64,000 nt of DNA. Origin: Dechloromonas hankyongensis (GTDB lineage: Bacteria > Pseudomonadota > Gammaproteobacteria > Burkholderiales > Rhodocyclaceae). Both the position numbers and the translations under genes were made by a program. Location of the stretch: the NCBI RefSeq assembly GCF_022012295.1, contig NZ_JAKLTN010000001.1, positions 868,001-932,000 of the forward strand. The letters are read 5' to 3'. Shown here in pieces: positions 26,119 through 35,783 of the stretch; within the stretch, counting starts at the first letter, position 1, and every line of letters starts with the position of its first letter. The notes beneath the pieces were generated by a model that worked only from the letters and a program-made list of their open reading frames with translations, ran no database searches and was not told the origin of the DNA.

Positions 26119-28329
26119 TCAGGACGGATAGGCGCGCGCCAGCCAGGCTTCGAATTCGCCAGCCGGCAACGGGCGGGCAAAGAGAAAACCCTGCAGCAGG
26201 TCGCAGCCGATGTCGGCAAGGAAGTGTTTTTGCGCTTCGGTTTCGACGCCTTCGGCGACCACCGACAAGCCGAGCCGGCGGGCCAGCGTGACGACGGCGC
26301 TGGCTACGGCAGCGTCGGTTTCCGATTCCGGCAGATGCTGGACGAAACTGCGGTCGAGCTTGAGGACATTGAGCGGCAAGGTGCGCAGCATGGCGAGCGA
26401 GGAATGGCCGGTGCCGAAGTCGTCCATGGCGACGTGGATGCCCCGCGCGCGCAGGCGCCGCAGCACCTGCACGGCACCCTCCGGATGGGCCATGGCGGCC
26501 GACTCGGTGATCTCCAGTTCGATCCATTCGTTGGCCGCGCCGGCCGCCGCCAGAATGCGCTCGACGCGGTCGGCGAGGTCGGCGGCGTGGAACTGGCGGG
26601 GCGACAGGTTGACCGCCATGCGCGGTACGGCGACGCCCTGCCGGCGCCACGCGACGATCTGCCGCGCCGCCTCGGCCAGCGCCCATTCGCCCAGTTCGGT
26701 GATGATGCCGGCCTCTTCGGCCAGGGGAATGAATTCGATCGGCGAGACCAGGCCGCGTTCCGGATGCCGCCAGCGGAGCAGGGCTTCGACGCCGGCCAGG
26801 CGACCGTCGGCGGAGCGGATCTGCGGCTGGTAGAAGAGTTCGAGCTGGCCACGGACCACGGCGCGGCGCAAATCGGTTTCCAGCGCCAGGCGCTGGCTGG
26901 CGCGCCGGTTCATCGCCTCGTCGTAAAAGCGGAAGGTATTGCGCCCGGCCGCCTTGGCCGCATACATCGCTGCATCGGCGTTGCGCAGCAGGCTGTCGAT
27001 GTCGCCGCCGTCGTCGGGATAGAGAGCCAGCCCGAGGCTGGCCGCCACGTCGATGTCGCGGCCGCCGGCGTGGACCGGGGGCGCCAGCGCGGCCAGTATG
27101 CGGCCGGCAATTCCGGCGGCCACGCCGGCGTCGTGCATGCCTTCGAGCAGCATGACGAACTCGTCGCCGGCCAGCCGGGCCAGGGTGTCGGCGCTGCGGC
27201 AGACCGCCGCCAGGCGCTGGGCGACCTCGATCAGCACGGCATCGCCGGCGGCATGGCCGAGGCTGTCGTTGATCAGCTTGAAGCGGTCGAGGTCAATGAA
27301 GCAGACAGCGAAACCGGTGCCGCGGTCGGCCCGGGCCAGGGCCTGGCGCAGGCGGTCGTCAAACAGGCTGCGGTTAGGCAGGTTGGTCAGCGCGTCGTGG
27401 TTGGCCAGGAAGGCCAACTGGCCTTCGGCCTCCTTGCGCGCGGTGACGTCGTTGAGGACGCCGACGTAATGCGAAACGCTGTCCGCATCGCCGCGTACCG
27501 GCGACAGGAAGAGTTCGATCCACTGCTGCGAGCCGTCGCTGCGCTGGCGCGACAAGGTCGTGTAGCCGTCGCGCCCTTCGGCGATGGCGCTGCGGATGAC
27601 GGCAAAGCCGTCGTCGTCGCCGGTGCACAGGCAGGGCTGGCCGAGCACCTTGTCGCGCGGCGTGCCGATGATCTGCGAAAAGGCGGCGTTGATGTAGATC
27701 AGCCGGCAGTCGTCAGGCGCGGCGGCAGCGATGAAGATGCCGTTGACGCTCGATTCGATGGCCCGGTCGCGCAGTGCGATGGCCCGTTTGTCGGCATGGA
27801 TGTAGGTGTCGAGGGTCAGCCCGAGGTCGAGCATGACCACCTTGAGCAAGGCATCGAAAACCGGGGCGAAAGCGGCAAAATCGCCGCCGCTGGCCGTCCA
27901 CGTTGCCTGCAGCATGTCGGACAGGTACTTGCGGAAGGCGCCGACGTACCACTTGGGGGTCAGGCCGATCCGGGCATGGGTCATGCCGACCCGCAGCCGG
28001 CCGGCAACGTAGGCGTCGCCGTAATCGCCCTCGGTCAGGCTGGCGAAATAGCGGCCGTGGGCAGCCTTCAGGCGGGCGACGGTGGCGTCGTCGGGGAGCA
28101 GGGCGGCCAGTTCCGGCAGCTGGCGCAGGTATTCGTAGAAGCCGTCGGCAAAGCCGTTCTGGGCCGCCGCCAGCTTGCCGCGGATGCCGCGCAGATGGCC
28201 GGCGTCGGCTTCAGTTAGTTCAAGAAAGGCCTTGCGCGACGCGATCTCGGCGGCATCGATGCCCATTTCGGCGGCAATGTCGTCCACCGCGCCGGGCATC
28301 AGCCTCGGGGTCTCGGCTCGGCAGTTCAT
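26119..28329 (-). CDS. globin-coupled sensor with PAS, GGDEF and EAL domains
   Basis: A 736-residue cytoplasmic cyclic-di-GMP protein. Residues ~20-165 are a globin-coupled sensor domain; H118 in [18 protein letters not shown] is the expected proximal heme ligand. PAS spans ~185-305. GGDEF (~315-470) has [20 protein letters not shown], an AGDEF active site and an RxxD inhibitory site (RSAD) five residues before it. EAL (~490-730) has [12 protein letters not shown], the [10 protein letters not shown] loop and [11 protein letters not shown]. It may make c-di-GMP, break it down, or switch with O2 or NO at the heme. It is translated in ATGA overlap with the CZB chemoreceptor. Confidence 0.92.
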   Translation of the reverse strand: MNCRAETPRLMPGAVDDIAAEMGIDAAEIASRKAFLELTEADAGHLRGIRGKLAAAQNGFADGFYEYLRQLPELAALLPDDATVARLKAAHGRYFASLTEGDYGDAYVAGRLRVGMTHARIGLTPKWYVGAFRKYLSDMLQATWTASGGDFAAFAPVFDALLKVVMLDLGLTLDTYIHADKRAIALRDRAIESSVNGIFIAAAAPDDCRLIYINAAFSQIIGTPRDKVLGQPCLCTGDDDGFAVIRSAIAEGRDGYTTLSRQRSDGSQQWIELFLSPVRGDADSVSHYVGVLNDVTARKEAEGQLAFLANHDALTNLPNRSLFDDRLRQALARADRGTGFAVCFIDLDRFKLINDSLGHAAGDAVLIEVAQRLAAVCRSADTLARLAGDEFVMLLEGMHDAGVAAGIAGRILAALAPPVHAGGRDIDVAASLGLALYPDDGGDIDSLLRNADAAMYAAKAAGRNTFRFYDEAMNRRASQRLALETDLRRAVVRGQLELFYQPQIRSADGRLAGVEALLRWRHPERGLVSPIEFIPLAEEAGIITELGEWALAEAARQIVAWRRQGVAVPRMAVNLSPRQFHAADLADRVERILAAAGAANEWIELEITESAAMAHPEGAVQVLRRLRARGIHVAMDDFGTGHSSLAMLRTLPLNVLKLDRSFVQHLPESETDAAVASAVVTLARRLGLSVVAEGVETEAQKHFLADIGCDLLQGFLFARPLPAGEFEAWLARAYPS

Positions 28330-29438
28330 GCTGCGACCAGCCGTCCCGGCCCCTTGGCCAGGATGCGCTCCATGCCGGCCATCACCGTCAGATTGGCTTC
28401 CTCCATCCGGGTCAGCGCGGCGAGGGCGCCGGCCGGATCGCCACCGCGGTAGCACGCCACCGCCTGCCGGGCCTGGTCGTGCACCGCCTTGTGCGGCGCT
28501 TCCATTTCGCGGTAGCCGGGGAGGCGGGAAAACTCGGCCCGTCCTTCGCCTTCGTAATACCACTGGCCGAGGCGGCATTGGGTTTCGTCCGGCAGATCGG
28601 CGGGCTGGAGATCGGACAGGCCGAGCAGGACCTTGTACACCTCCAGCTTCAGCGTCAGTTCCTCGATATTGGCCAGTTCGGCGTTGGCCAGCCGGGACGA
28701 CAAGGCGATGCTGTCCTGCATGTGCTGGGAGAGGCCGAGCAGGCGCTGCATGCTGTGCATGGCCGATTCGCTTTCGGCGCTCTGGCTGGCGGCGCTGTCC
28801 GCCCCGATGTCCATGATCGCCTTGGCCTGGCCGGTTTCCTGCTGGATGCCGGTGACCAGGCCGCCGATTTCGGTGGTCGCCTTGGCGGTCCGCTCGGCCA
28901 GCTTGCGCACCTCGTCGGCGACCACGGCAAAACCGCGCCCCGCTTCGCCGGCCCGCGCCGCCTCGATGGCGGCGTTCAGCGCCAAGAGGTTGGTCTGTTC
29001 GGCGATTTCCTTGATCAACTGGACGATGCCGCCGATTTCCCCGGCCCGCCGCGAAAGGTCTTCGACGCTGTTGCCGGCGGCGCTGATGCGCTCGAACATG
29101 GCATGCAGGCTGGTGGCGATATTCTCGAAAGCCGAGCGATTGGCGTCGGACTCGGTGGCCGCGGTCAGGGCTTTGGCCGAATCCTCGTTCAACTGGCTGG
29201 ACAGCCCGGAAAAGGACAGGCGGATGCCGGCCAGCGATTCGCCGAAGCGGGGAATGTTGCCGAGCACGCCGTCGAGCAGCGCCTGGCGTTTGCGCAGTTC
29301 CTGCTGCTCGCTCTCCGATTGGGCGAGGCGGGCTTGGGTGGCCGACAGTTCCGCCTGCAGCGCCGCCGAGCGTGCTTGCAGCGCGGCATTGTCGGCCAGC
29401 GCCGTGGCCAGCTCCCGTTTGGTTTGGCTTCCGAACAT
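28326..29438 (-). CDS. soluble methyl-accepting chemotaxis protein with C-terminal CZB domain
   Basis: A 370-residue cytoplasmic chemoreceptor with no membrane helix. Residues 1-60 are a coiled coil. The signalling hairpin tip is [20 protein letters not shown] near residues 140-160. The C-terminal ~90 residues are a CZB (chemoreceptor zinc-binding) domain with [13 protein letters not shown] and PHKAVHDQA supplying a Cys and two His; the usual first His before WK is not apparent ([12 protein letters not shown]). CZB domains sense zinc or hypochlorite through the zinc-cysteine centre. A good AAAGGA site precedes the ATG. It forms an operon with the globin sensor. Confidence 0.88.
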   Translation of the reverse strand: MFGSQTKRELATALADNAALQARSAALQAELSATQARLAQSESEQQELRKRQALLDGVLGNIPRFGESLAGIRLSFSGLSSQLNEDSAKALTAATESDANRSAFENIATSLHAMFERISAAGNSVEDLSRRAGEIGGIVQLIKEIAEQTNLLALNAAIEAARAGEAGRGFAVVADEVRKLAERTAKATTEIGGLVTGIQQETGQAKAIMDIGADSAASQSAESESAMHSMQRLLGLSQHMQDSIALSSRLANAELANIEELTLKLEVYKVLLGLSDLQPADLPDETQCRLGQWYYEGEGRAEFSRLPGYREMEAPHKAVHDQARQAVACYRGGDPAGALAALTRMEEANLTVMAGMERILAKGPGRLVAA

Positions 29439-29544
29439 GGGTTGTCCTTTTCTCTGTAGGGATAATTGTTGAGTAATTTACTCGGGTATTTGGGTTGCGC
29501 CCATGATGGGAATCAAATTAGCGGGCGCTGCGTGTGACAGGACA

Positions 29545-29586
29545 AAAAAGAAGGCGAAAAAGAAAGCCGGCGCGCGGCCGGCTTTC
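29545..29586 (-). terminator. intrinsic terminator of the nos/cytochrome c operon
   Basis: A perfect 10-base-pair stem GAAAGCCGGC (29562-29571) / GCCGGCTTTC (29577-29586) with a five-base loop. Read on the minus strand it is followed by T-rich tracts (TTTTTCGCCTTCTTTTTTG). It lies 20 bases after the cytochrome c stop and separates the nos cluster from the chemoreceptor operon. Confidence 0.85.
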
Positions 29587-29605
29587 TCGCCCTGAACGGC
29601 AAGGC

Positions 29606-29917
29606 TTATTTCAGCGACAGCACCCAGGCGGCCAGGCGCTTGGCTTCGTCGTCGGTGACATTGTTCGGCGGCATCGGGATTTCGCCCCAGGCGCCCTTGC
29701 CGCCGGCCTTGATCTTGGCCGCCAGCTTGGCCGGCGCGCCCTTGTCGTCCTTGTACTTGGCGGCGACTTCCTTGTAGCCGGGGCCGACCAGCTTCCTGTC
29801 GACCGAGTGGCAGGACAGGCAGTTCTTGGCCTTGGCCAGCGGCAGTTCGTCGGCGGCGTGGGCTTGGCCGAGGGTCGCCAGGGCAGCGGCGATCAGGGCG
29901 GCGTTGATGATTTTCAT
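29606..29917 (-). CDS. periplasmic cytochrome c (c551/c552 type)
   Basis: A 103-residue protein: a signal peptide to about residue 21 (GQAHA), one heme site CLSCH at residues 33-37, and a distal Met in IPMPPN near residue 81. Length and motif order are those of the c551/c552 family, small electron carriers to nitrite and N2O reductases. It lies 69 bases after nosL and before the operon terminator, so it is a good candidate electron donor to NosZ (inference from position). Confidence 0.9.
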   Translation of the reverse strand: MKIINAALIAAALATLGQAHAADELPLAKAKNCLSCHSVDRKLVGPGYKEVAAKYKDDKGAPAKLAAKIKAGGKGAWGEIPMPPNNVTDDEAKRLAAWVLSLK

Positions 29918-29986
29918 GGTGCACTCCGTTTCGTTGCGTTGAGGGAAAAATCGGGGGCGGCAGGGCCTGTCGTTGCCGACAGCGGC

Positions 29987-30514
29987 CTACATCTTTTCGT
30001 CGTGGCTGGCGCCGCCGCTCAGGTCGACCATGTCGATGGTGACCTGGGTAAAGGGCAGCACCTTGCCGCCATACTGGTCGGCGAACTTGCGGGCGTCGGC
30101 CTCGTTGGCGAAGGACGGCACGGTCGGGCCCATCGAGCCGCGGCGCGGGCTGCCGACGACATAGAAGGCGCTCTTGGCATCGATCCACTGGCCCTGCGGG
30201 TCATTCCAGTCGGCCTTGGCCATGTCCTGGGTATAGACGGCGACGACCCGCTTCTTCTGTTCCGGACGGAGCAGGATGGAGAACATTTCCCGGGTGTCGC
30301 AGAAGAAGTCCGGCTCGCCCTGGTCGTAATGGATCTGCGCCTTGGGACCGGGGAAGTCGCGCAGGATCATGCCGTCCAGCGCGCACGACGTGTCGGCGGC
30401 GATTTCCCGCGGTTGCGCCGGCTTGGCCGGTTCGCCGCAGGCGGTGAGGAGCAGGGCGCCGAGCAGGAGGGGCAGGAAGCGGCTAGCGTGCCGTCTTGAA
30501 TTGCGTTGCATCAT
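29987..30514 (-). CDS. nosL: copper chaperone lipoprotein NosL
   Basis: A 175-residue lipoprotein. The lipobox LLTAC gives a mature N-terminal cysteine near residue 26. The NosL core has SCALDGMILRDFPGPKAQ, FFCDTREMFSILL and SFANEADARKFADQYGGKV. NosL binds Cu(I) and delivers it for the CuZ centre of NosZ via NosDFY. The Cys/Met pair in SCALDGM is the likely copper site. The start at 30514 (MMQRN) overlaps the nosY stop. Confidence 0.94.
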   Translation of the reverse strand: MMQRNSRRHASRFLPLLLGALLLTACGEPAKPAQPREIAADTSCALDGMILRDFPGPKAQIHYDQGEPDFFCDTREMFSILLRPEQKKRVVAVYTQDMAKADWNDPQGQWIDAKSAFYVVGSPRRGSMGPTVPSFANEADARKFADQYGGKVLPFTQVTIDMVDLSGGASHDEKM

Positions 30515-31332
30515 TTGAATCTCCAGGCCGCCACCCCGAGTGGCGCAATGATCCAGAACACCATGGCGCTGCCGAGCAGCCACGGATCGGCCAGGGTTTC
30601 GGGAAAGACCGTGGCCAGGCCGTAGAGGCGCTGGACGTCCTCGAAACCGAAAATATTGAGGATGCGGAAAATGTCCGCCGGATTGAGCATGAGCAGGACC
30701 GGAAAGAAATTCAGGTTCAGCTTGCCTTCGCTGACCACCAGCACGCCGAGCAGCAGCAGGTCGTAGACCAGCACGTAGAAGAACCACAGGGCGATGGCGA
30801 TGCCGCTCGCCCGCATGCGGTCGGCGCTGAGCACCGAGACCATGACCGCCAGGCTGAGGAAGCACAGGCTCAACAGGAAGGCGCTGAGCACGAAGCCGCC
30901 GTAGTGGAACAGCGCGGCGCTGCCCAGTTGGTAGAAGAGCAGCACCCCGGCCAGCCCGAAGCCGGCGACGGTGGCGACGCCCAGCGCCCCGGCCAGGCCG
31001 GCGAACTTGCCGAGCAGCACTTCGAAGCGGGTGATCGGCATCGACAGCAGCAGGTCCAGCGAGCCGCGCTCGCGCTCGGCGACGATGGCGTCGTAGCCGA
31101 GGATCAGCGCGATCAGCGGCACCAGATAGATGACCAGGCTGACCAGGCTGGCGATGGTCACGTCGATATTGCGCCAGCCGACCGCCCCTTGCTGGGCGGC
31201 GCCGAAATAGGCGATGACCAGCGCGAAGACGGTGAATACCGCGGCGACAGCGAGCACCCAGCGGTTGCGCAGGCGGTCGCGGAATTCCTTGCCGGCGATG
31301 ACGGCGATCTGGCCGAATTCGATACCCATCAT
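30511..31332 (-). CDS. nosY: ABC transporter permease NosY
   Basis: A 273-residue membrane protein with six predicted helices, typical of NosY (FGQIAVIAGKEFRDRLRNRW at the N-terminus; LNLNFFPVLLMLNPADIFRI). With NosF and NosD it forms the NosDFY machine needed to build the CuZ site. It overlaps nosF and nosL by four bases each. Confidence 0.95.
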   Translation of the reverse strand: MMGIEFGQIAVIAGKEFRDRLRNRWVLAVAAVFTVFALVIAYFGAAQQGAVGWRNIDVTIASLVSLVIYLVPLIALILGYDAIVAERERGSLDLLLSMPITRFEVLLGKFAGLAGALGVATVAGFGLAGVLLFYQLGSAALFHYGGFVLSAFLLSLCFLSLAVMVSVLSADRMRASGIAIALWFFYVLVYDLLLLGVLVVSEGKLNLNFFPVLLMLNPADIFRILNIFGFEDVQRLYGLATVFPETLADPWLLGSAMVFWIIAPLGVAAWRFK

Positions 31333-32249
31333 GCCTCCTCCTCCGCGTAGCCCAGGAAGATGTCTTCGAGGGAAGGTTCATGGACGTCGATATCGCGGAC
31401 CGCGGGGCCGGCGGCGGTCAAGGCCGCCAGCACGGCCATTTTCTGCTGGCGCGGGCAGGCGAAGCGGGCGCTGCCGTCGGCCATTTCGCTTGGAGCGATG
31501 TTCAGGGCGGCAAGAGCCGCCAGCAGAAGGTTTTCATCACCGGGCCGGAAACTGACGCGCAGGGTCAGCGGCAGATCCTGACCGTGGCGCAAGGCCTGCA
31601 CGGTGCCCAAGGCCTGGATGCGGCCGTTGCGCATCAGCGCCAGGCGGTCGACGCGTTGCTGGATCTCGGCCAGGATGTGCGAGGTGAGGACGACGGTGAC
31701 GCCGCCCTGGCGCAGCTCGGCGAGGATGCGATAGAACTCGAGGATGCCCTGCGGGTCGAGGCCGTTGGTCGGCTCGTCGAGGAAGAGCAGGCGCGGCGTG
31801 CCGAGCAGGGCCTGGGCAAAACCGAGGCGCTGGCGCATGCCTTTCGAGTAGTTGCGCACACGCTGGCCGGCGGCGCCGGCCAGCCCAACCCGGTCGAGCA
31901 GGGCCGGGCAGGTAGCGCGGTCCACGCCTTTCAGCCGGGCAAAGAAATGCAGGGTTTCCAAGCCGGTCAGATTGTCGTACAGCGCCAGGCTTTCCGGCAG
32001 GTAGCCGATGCTGCGCCGCACCTGGCGGAAAGCTTCGCCGCGCACCGCCTGGCCGCCGATGTGAATGTCGCCGCTGCTGGCCGGCAACAGGCCGAGCATC
32101 ATCTTGAACAGGGTCGTCTTGCCGGCGCCGTTGTGGCCGATCAGGCCGAACAGTTCGCCGCTGCCCACCGCCAGGTCGACGCCATCCACGGCTTTGACCG
32201 CGCCATAGGCCTTGTGCACGTTGCGGATTTCAATGAGCTGTTCGGTCAA
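31329..32249 (-). CDS. nosF: ABC transporter ATPase NosF
   Basis: A 306-residue ATPase. Walker A is GHNGAGKTTLF near residue 38; the signature in this group is NYSKGMRQRLGFAQ; Walker B is LLFLDEPTNGLDPQG; the H-loop is VVLTSHILAE. It drives the NosDFY complex that supports copper loading of NosZ. It overlaps nosD by 20 bases and nosY by four. Confidence 0.96.
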   Translation of the reverse strand: MTEQLIEIRNVHKAYGAVKAVDGVDLAVGSGELFGLIGHNGAGKTTLFKMMLGLLPASSGDIHIGGQAVRGEAFRQVRRSIGYLPESLALYDNLTGLETLHFFARLKGVDRATCPALLDRVGLAGAAGQRVRNYSKGMRQRLGFAQALLGTPRLLFLDEPTNGLDPQGILEFYRILAELRQGGVTVVLTSHILAEIQQRVDRLALMRNGRIQALGTVQALRHGQDLPLTLRVSFRPGDENLLLAALAALNIAPSEMADGSARFACPRQQKMAVLAALTAAGPAVRDIDVHEPSLEDIFLGYAEEEA

Positions 32250-33483
32250 TCCACTGGCTCCAGTCGGGGTTCAAAGGTTGCATGCGCGGTCGCTGGTCGA
32301 CGATGCTCGGGCTGCGCAACAGCGGGAATTGGCGGGCGATCAGGCGCAGGCTGTGCACCGCCGGGCTGTTGAGCAGCAGCTTGACCAGCGGGTATTTCCA
32401 GGTCAGCCGGTCGACCAGGTCGTTGGCTTCGTAGGGCACGTCGCCGGTGCCGTCGCCATTGGCATCCCAGCCGGCGTAGTTGCTCCAGTAATTGCCTTTT
32501 CCTTTGCCCCACAGCTCGTCGCGGGAGGCGACATAGTGCACCTGTTCGCGGTTCTGGATGAAATCGTTGCCGTCGACGTCGTTGTGGATGGAGCCGGCCC
32601 AGACATGGGCGCCGACCCGGTTGCCGATTACCCGGTTGCCCTTGAGCACGTTGTATTCGGCGTCGTAGATGAAGAAGCCGCGCCCGTTGCCGGCCACCAC
32701 GTTGTTCTCGATGACCGAATCCTGGATGGTGCGCAGCATGATGCCGTGGTCGGTGTTGCCCCAGGCCCGGTTGTTGCGCACCGTCTGGCGGCGCACTTCC
32801 ATCAGCGCCAGGCCGCCGCGGTTCAGGTAGCTCTCGTTGTCTTCCCACAGGTTGTCGTTGGAATTCATGTAGTGGCTGCCGTAGCGCAGGTGATGCATGC
32901 GGTTGCCGCGAAACACCGCGTGGTGCGAGACATCGACGTAGATGCCGTCGCGGGCGAAACTGATGTGGTTGCCGATGATCTTGGCGCCGCTCGTGTTGTA
33001 GAGCTGGATGCCGTTGCCGCGCCGGGCCGATGACAGGTCGCGCTTGCCGGTGATCAGGTTGTCGCTGACTTCCGGATCCTTCAGCTTTTCGAGCCAGATG
33101 CCGAACAGGTTGTAGACCAGCACATTGTGCCGGATGACGATCCGGTGCGATCCCGGCTCGACGTAGATGCCGGCATTCTGGGCCGTCAGGTCGGCGCCGC
33201 TGTCGCGGACGATGAAGCCCTTGATCGTTACGTCCGGCGATTTGACCCGGATGACGTCACCCTTTTCGCCGCCGCTCAAGGTCGGGTTGTTGATACCGAC
33301 CAGGCGCAGCGGCTTGTCGATGACCAGATGCTCGGCGTAATAGCCGCGCTGGACGCGGATGGTGTCTCCGGGTTTGGCCGCCTGCACCGCGGCGGCGATC
33401 GATTCGCCGGGCGCCACTGGCCATTCGGCGGCCGACAGCGGCCCGCCGATGACGAGAAGCAGGGTGGCGGCGAGGCTCTTCAT
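32230..33483 (-). CDS. nosD: periplasmic copper-maturation protein NosD
   Basis: A 417-residue protein with a signal peptide (about residues 1-18, ending LSAAEW) and a right-handed beta-helix of carbohydrate-binding/CASH repeats (GIYVEPGSHRIVIRHNVL; GIQLYNTSGAKIIGNHI; GIYVDVSHHAVFRGNRM). NosD works with NosFY and NosL in assembling the CuZ cluster. It starts eight bases after nosR and overlaps nosF by 20 bases. Confidence 0.95.
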   Translation of the reverse strand: MKSLAATLLLVIGGPLSAAEWPVAPGESIAAAVQAAKPGDTIRVQRGYYAEHLVIDKPLRLVGINNPTLSGGEKGDVIRVKSPDVTIKGFIVRDSGADLTAQNAGIYVEPGSHRIVIRHNVLVYNLFGIWLEKLKDPEVSDNLITGKRDLSSARRGNGIQLYNTSGAKIIGNHISFARDGIYVDVSHHAVFRGNRMHHLRYGSHYMNSNDNLWEDNESYLNRGGLALMEVRRQTVRNNRAWGNTDHGIMLRTIQDSVIENNVVAGNGRGFFIYDAEYNVLKGNRVIGNRVGAHVWAGSIHNDVDGNDFIQNREQVHYVASRDELWGKGKGNYWSNYAGWDANGDGTGDVPYEANDLVDRLTWKYPLVKLLLNSPAVHSLRLIARQFPLLRSPSIVDQRPRMQPLNPDWSQWIDRTAH

Positions 33484-33491
33484 CGCCGCCT

Positions 33492-35639
33492 TCAGGACAC
33501 GGCCTTGATCGGGATGTAGTAGCCGTCATCGCCGATCGGCGTCAGCTCGATGCCGGCCTTGGTCCGCCGGCGGCGCTCCTGGGACAGCGGCGGGCAGGTG
33601 TGGTCGTCGTAATAGAGGATCTGGCATTCCAGGCAGAGTAGGCATTCGCGCTGGTCGATCTTGCCGTCGTCGGCGATGGCCAGCGAGCCGCAGCCCTTCT
33701 GGCAGGCGTGGCAGGTGGTGCATTCGGCCTTGCGCTTCAGCTGGATGAAGCGGAAGGTGGTCGGAATGGCCAGCCCGGCGCCGAGCGGGCACAGGTACTT
33801 GCAGAACGGCCGCTCGACGAACAGGCCGCCGACGAACAGCAGCGCCCAGTAGGCGACGAAAGGCCAGGCCCGGTGCCAGACGCCGCCGACCAGGAAGGTC
33901 GACTTGAAGGGCTCGACCTCGGCCATCTGTTCGGCGAGGCCGATGTCGTAGAAGGAGACGCCGATGAGCAGGGCGAAAATGCCGTACTTCAGCCAGCGCA
34001 GCCGGTTGTGCCAGGCCATGGGCAGGTGGAACTGGAAGCGCTTCAGACCTAGCCGGCCGGCGATCTTGAACGACAGCTCGGACAGTGAACCGTAGGGGCA
34101 GAGCCAGCCGCAGAATAGGCCGCGCCCCCAGATGAACAGCACGGCGGCGATGAACCACCAGAAAATGAAGATCAGCGGGTCGGACAGGAATAGCTCCCAG
34201 CGCCATTGGTAGACCAGCGAGTGCAGCCAGGTCATGACGTGGGTGATGCTCGGCTGGGCCAGTCCGTAGAAGCCGACGAAGACGATGCTGATGGACCAGA
34301 TCAGGTACTTGGGGATGGATACCCAGCGCTTGTCCTTGCGCGTGGCGCGGCGCACCAGCTTGTCGCGCATTGCATAGAGGCCGGCAGTGGCGGCAAGGAG
34401 CAGCACGAACAGCGCGATGTCGAGCTGCTTGCCCTTCCATACCCGGACCCAGGTCGGGTCGGGGCGCACCACCAACGGTCGGCCGCCTTCCAGGTAGCGG
34501 TCGGGCAGCCAGTATTCCTGGTCGAAATTGGCGAAGGTCTTGGCGCCGCTTTCCTTGTCCACCTTGTTGGCCATGAAGATCAGTTGCCACGGGTAGGCGG
34601 CGCTGAAATTGCCGCCGCGCACGATGAAGATGCCCGATTCCTTATAGGCCGGCGCACCGGCGGCGGCAATGCCGTAGAGATTCAGGTAGTCAGTGTCGCG
34701 GAAGGTATGAGTGTCCAGGTCCTGGGCGACCTGGATGCGGTCATAGATGCCGCCGCGCACGAAGCCGGAACCCTTGAACGACGCGGTGCCGTTGGCGACG
34801 ATGAAAATGGCGTGCTCGCCCGGCTTCAGTTCGCTCATCAGGCGCTTCCAGCCGGCCTCGCCGAGGATGCTGCGGCCGACGACCGGGGCGTTCAGGTAGC
34901 CGAAATAGAGGTCCATGTAGGGCTGGCCACTGCCCGGCATACCCAGTTGGTCCGGCTGCACGACGAGGTGCTGGACGCTGCCTTCGGCGACCAGCGCTTT
35001 CCAGTCGAGGCTGGCGGTCTGTGCGGTGAAACGGGCCGCCGGCTTGGGCACCACCTTGACGATGCCGACCTGCTTGGCGATGGCGTAGGCGCTGCGCATC
35101 ACCACCTGGTTCTCGGCGATGACGGTGACCGTGGCGCCGCTGATGGCATTCAGCCCGATACGGTCGTCGCCGGCCGTCGATTTGCCGATTTCCACCTTGC
35201 CGCCGGCGAACTGGCCGACATACTGAGCGATGAACTTGGTCAGTTCGCTCTCCGGGATGCCGACCAGCAGGATCGGTTCGCTGTGCTTCAGGATGCGAAC
35301 ACCGCTTATCACGCCCTGCGGATACATGCCGATCAGCGTGACCACCGGCTTGCCCGAATAGGCTGGGATGTCGACGATGTCCGTGGACAGAAACACGTAG
35401 CCTACCAGCTGGCGTTGCTCGCCGCTACCCCGGTAGGCTTCGACATAGCTCGGCCGGCCCTTGCGCGGCGAAAAGCTGTCGGCGCCGGGCATCACGTCGC
35501 GGCACGGAGCGTAGGCACAGAGGTCGGGGTCGGAGTGGAGCTGCGGCGGCAGGGGTGCGTCGTAGGAAGAGGCGTAACTGGCAGCAGACCAGCACAGCAG
35601 CAAAAGAACGAGACAGGCCAGAAATCGGGGCAGCTTCAT
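33492..35639 (-). CDS. nosR: membrane flavoprotein/iron-sulfur regulator NosR
   Basis: A 715-residue membrane protein. A signal peptide (1-24) is followed by a periplasmic FMN-binding domain (~90-180, with the SGATVTV flavinylation-type motif: LNAISGATVTVIAENQ), several membrane helices from ~410, two C-x3-CP loops (CGWLCPYGS; CKYLCPLGAG) and a C-terminal ferredoxin domain (CTTCHACQKGCGSLAI; CLLCLECQILYYDD). NosR supports nosZ expression and passes electrons to N2O reductase. Here it follows nosZ, unlike the textbook order with nosR first. The 144-base gap to nosZ is very GC-rich with self-complementary GGCGCC blocks. Confidence 0.95.
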   Translation of the reverse strand: MKLPRFLACLVLLLLCWSAASYASSYDAPLPPQLHSDPDLCAYAPCRDVMPGADSFSPRKGRPSYVEAYRGSGEQRQLVGYVFLSTDIVDIPAYSGKPVVTLIGMYPQGVISGVRILKHSEPILLVGIPESELTKFIAQYVGQFAGGKVEIGKSTAGDDRIGLNAISGATVTVIAENQVVMRSAYAIAKQVGIVKVVPKPAARFTAQTASLDWKALVAEGSVQHLVVQPDQLGMPGSGQPYMDLYFGYLNAPVVGRSILGEAGWKRLMSELKPGEHAIFIVANGTASFKGSGFVRGGIYDRIQVAQDLDTHTFRDTDYLNLYGIAAAGAPAYKESGIFIVRGGNFSAAYPWQLIFMANKVDKESGAKTFANFDQEYWLPDRYLEGGRPLVVRPDPTWVRVWKGKQLDIALFVLLLAATAGLYAMRDKLVRRATRKDKRWVSIPKYLIWSISIVFVGFYGLAQPSITHVMTWLHSLVYQWRWELFLSDPLIFIFWWFIAAVLFIWGRGLFCGWLCPYGSLSELSFKIAGRLGLKRFQFHLPMAWHNRLRWLKYGIFALLIGVSFYDIGLAEQMAEVEPFKSTFLVGGVWHRAWPFVAYWALLFVGGLFVERPFCKYLCPLGAGLAIPTTFRFIQLKRKAECTTCHACQKGCGSLAIADDGKIDQRECLLCLECQILYYDDHTCPPLSQERRRRTKAGIELTPIGDDGYYIPIKAVS

Positions 35640-35783
35640 GGAAATTGGGAAAACTTGATGCCGGGGGGCGCCCGGCCTCCCGCTACAACAAGGAGACCGG
35701 GCGGGGAGGAACAGGAATCCGGCGCCCGGCGCCGGTTCCCGCCGCGCCCCGGGCTCTTTTCGGCGCCGGGGGCAGGCGGAAGG

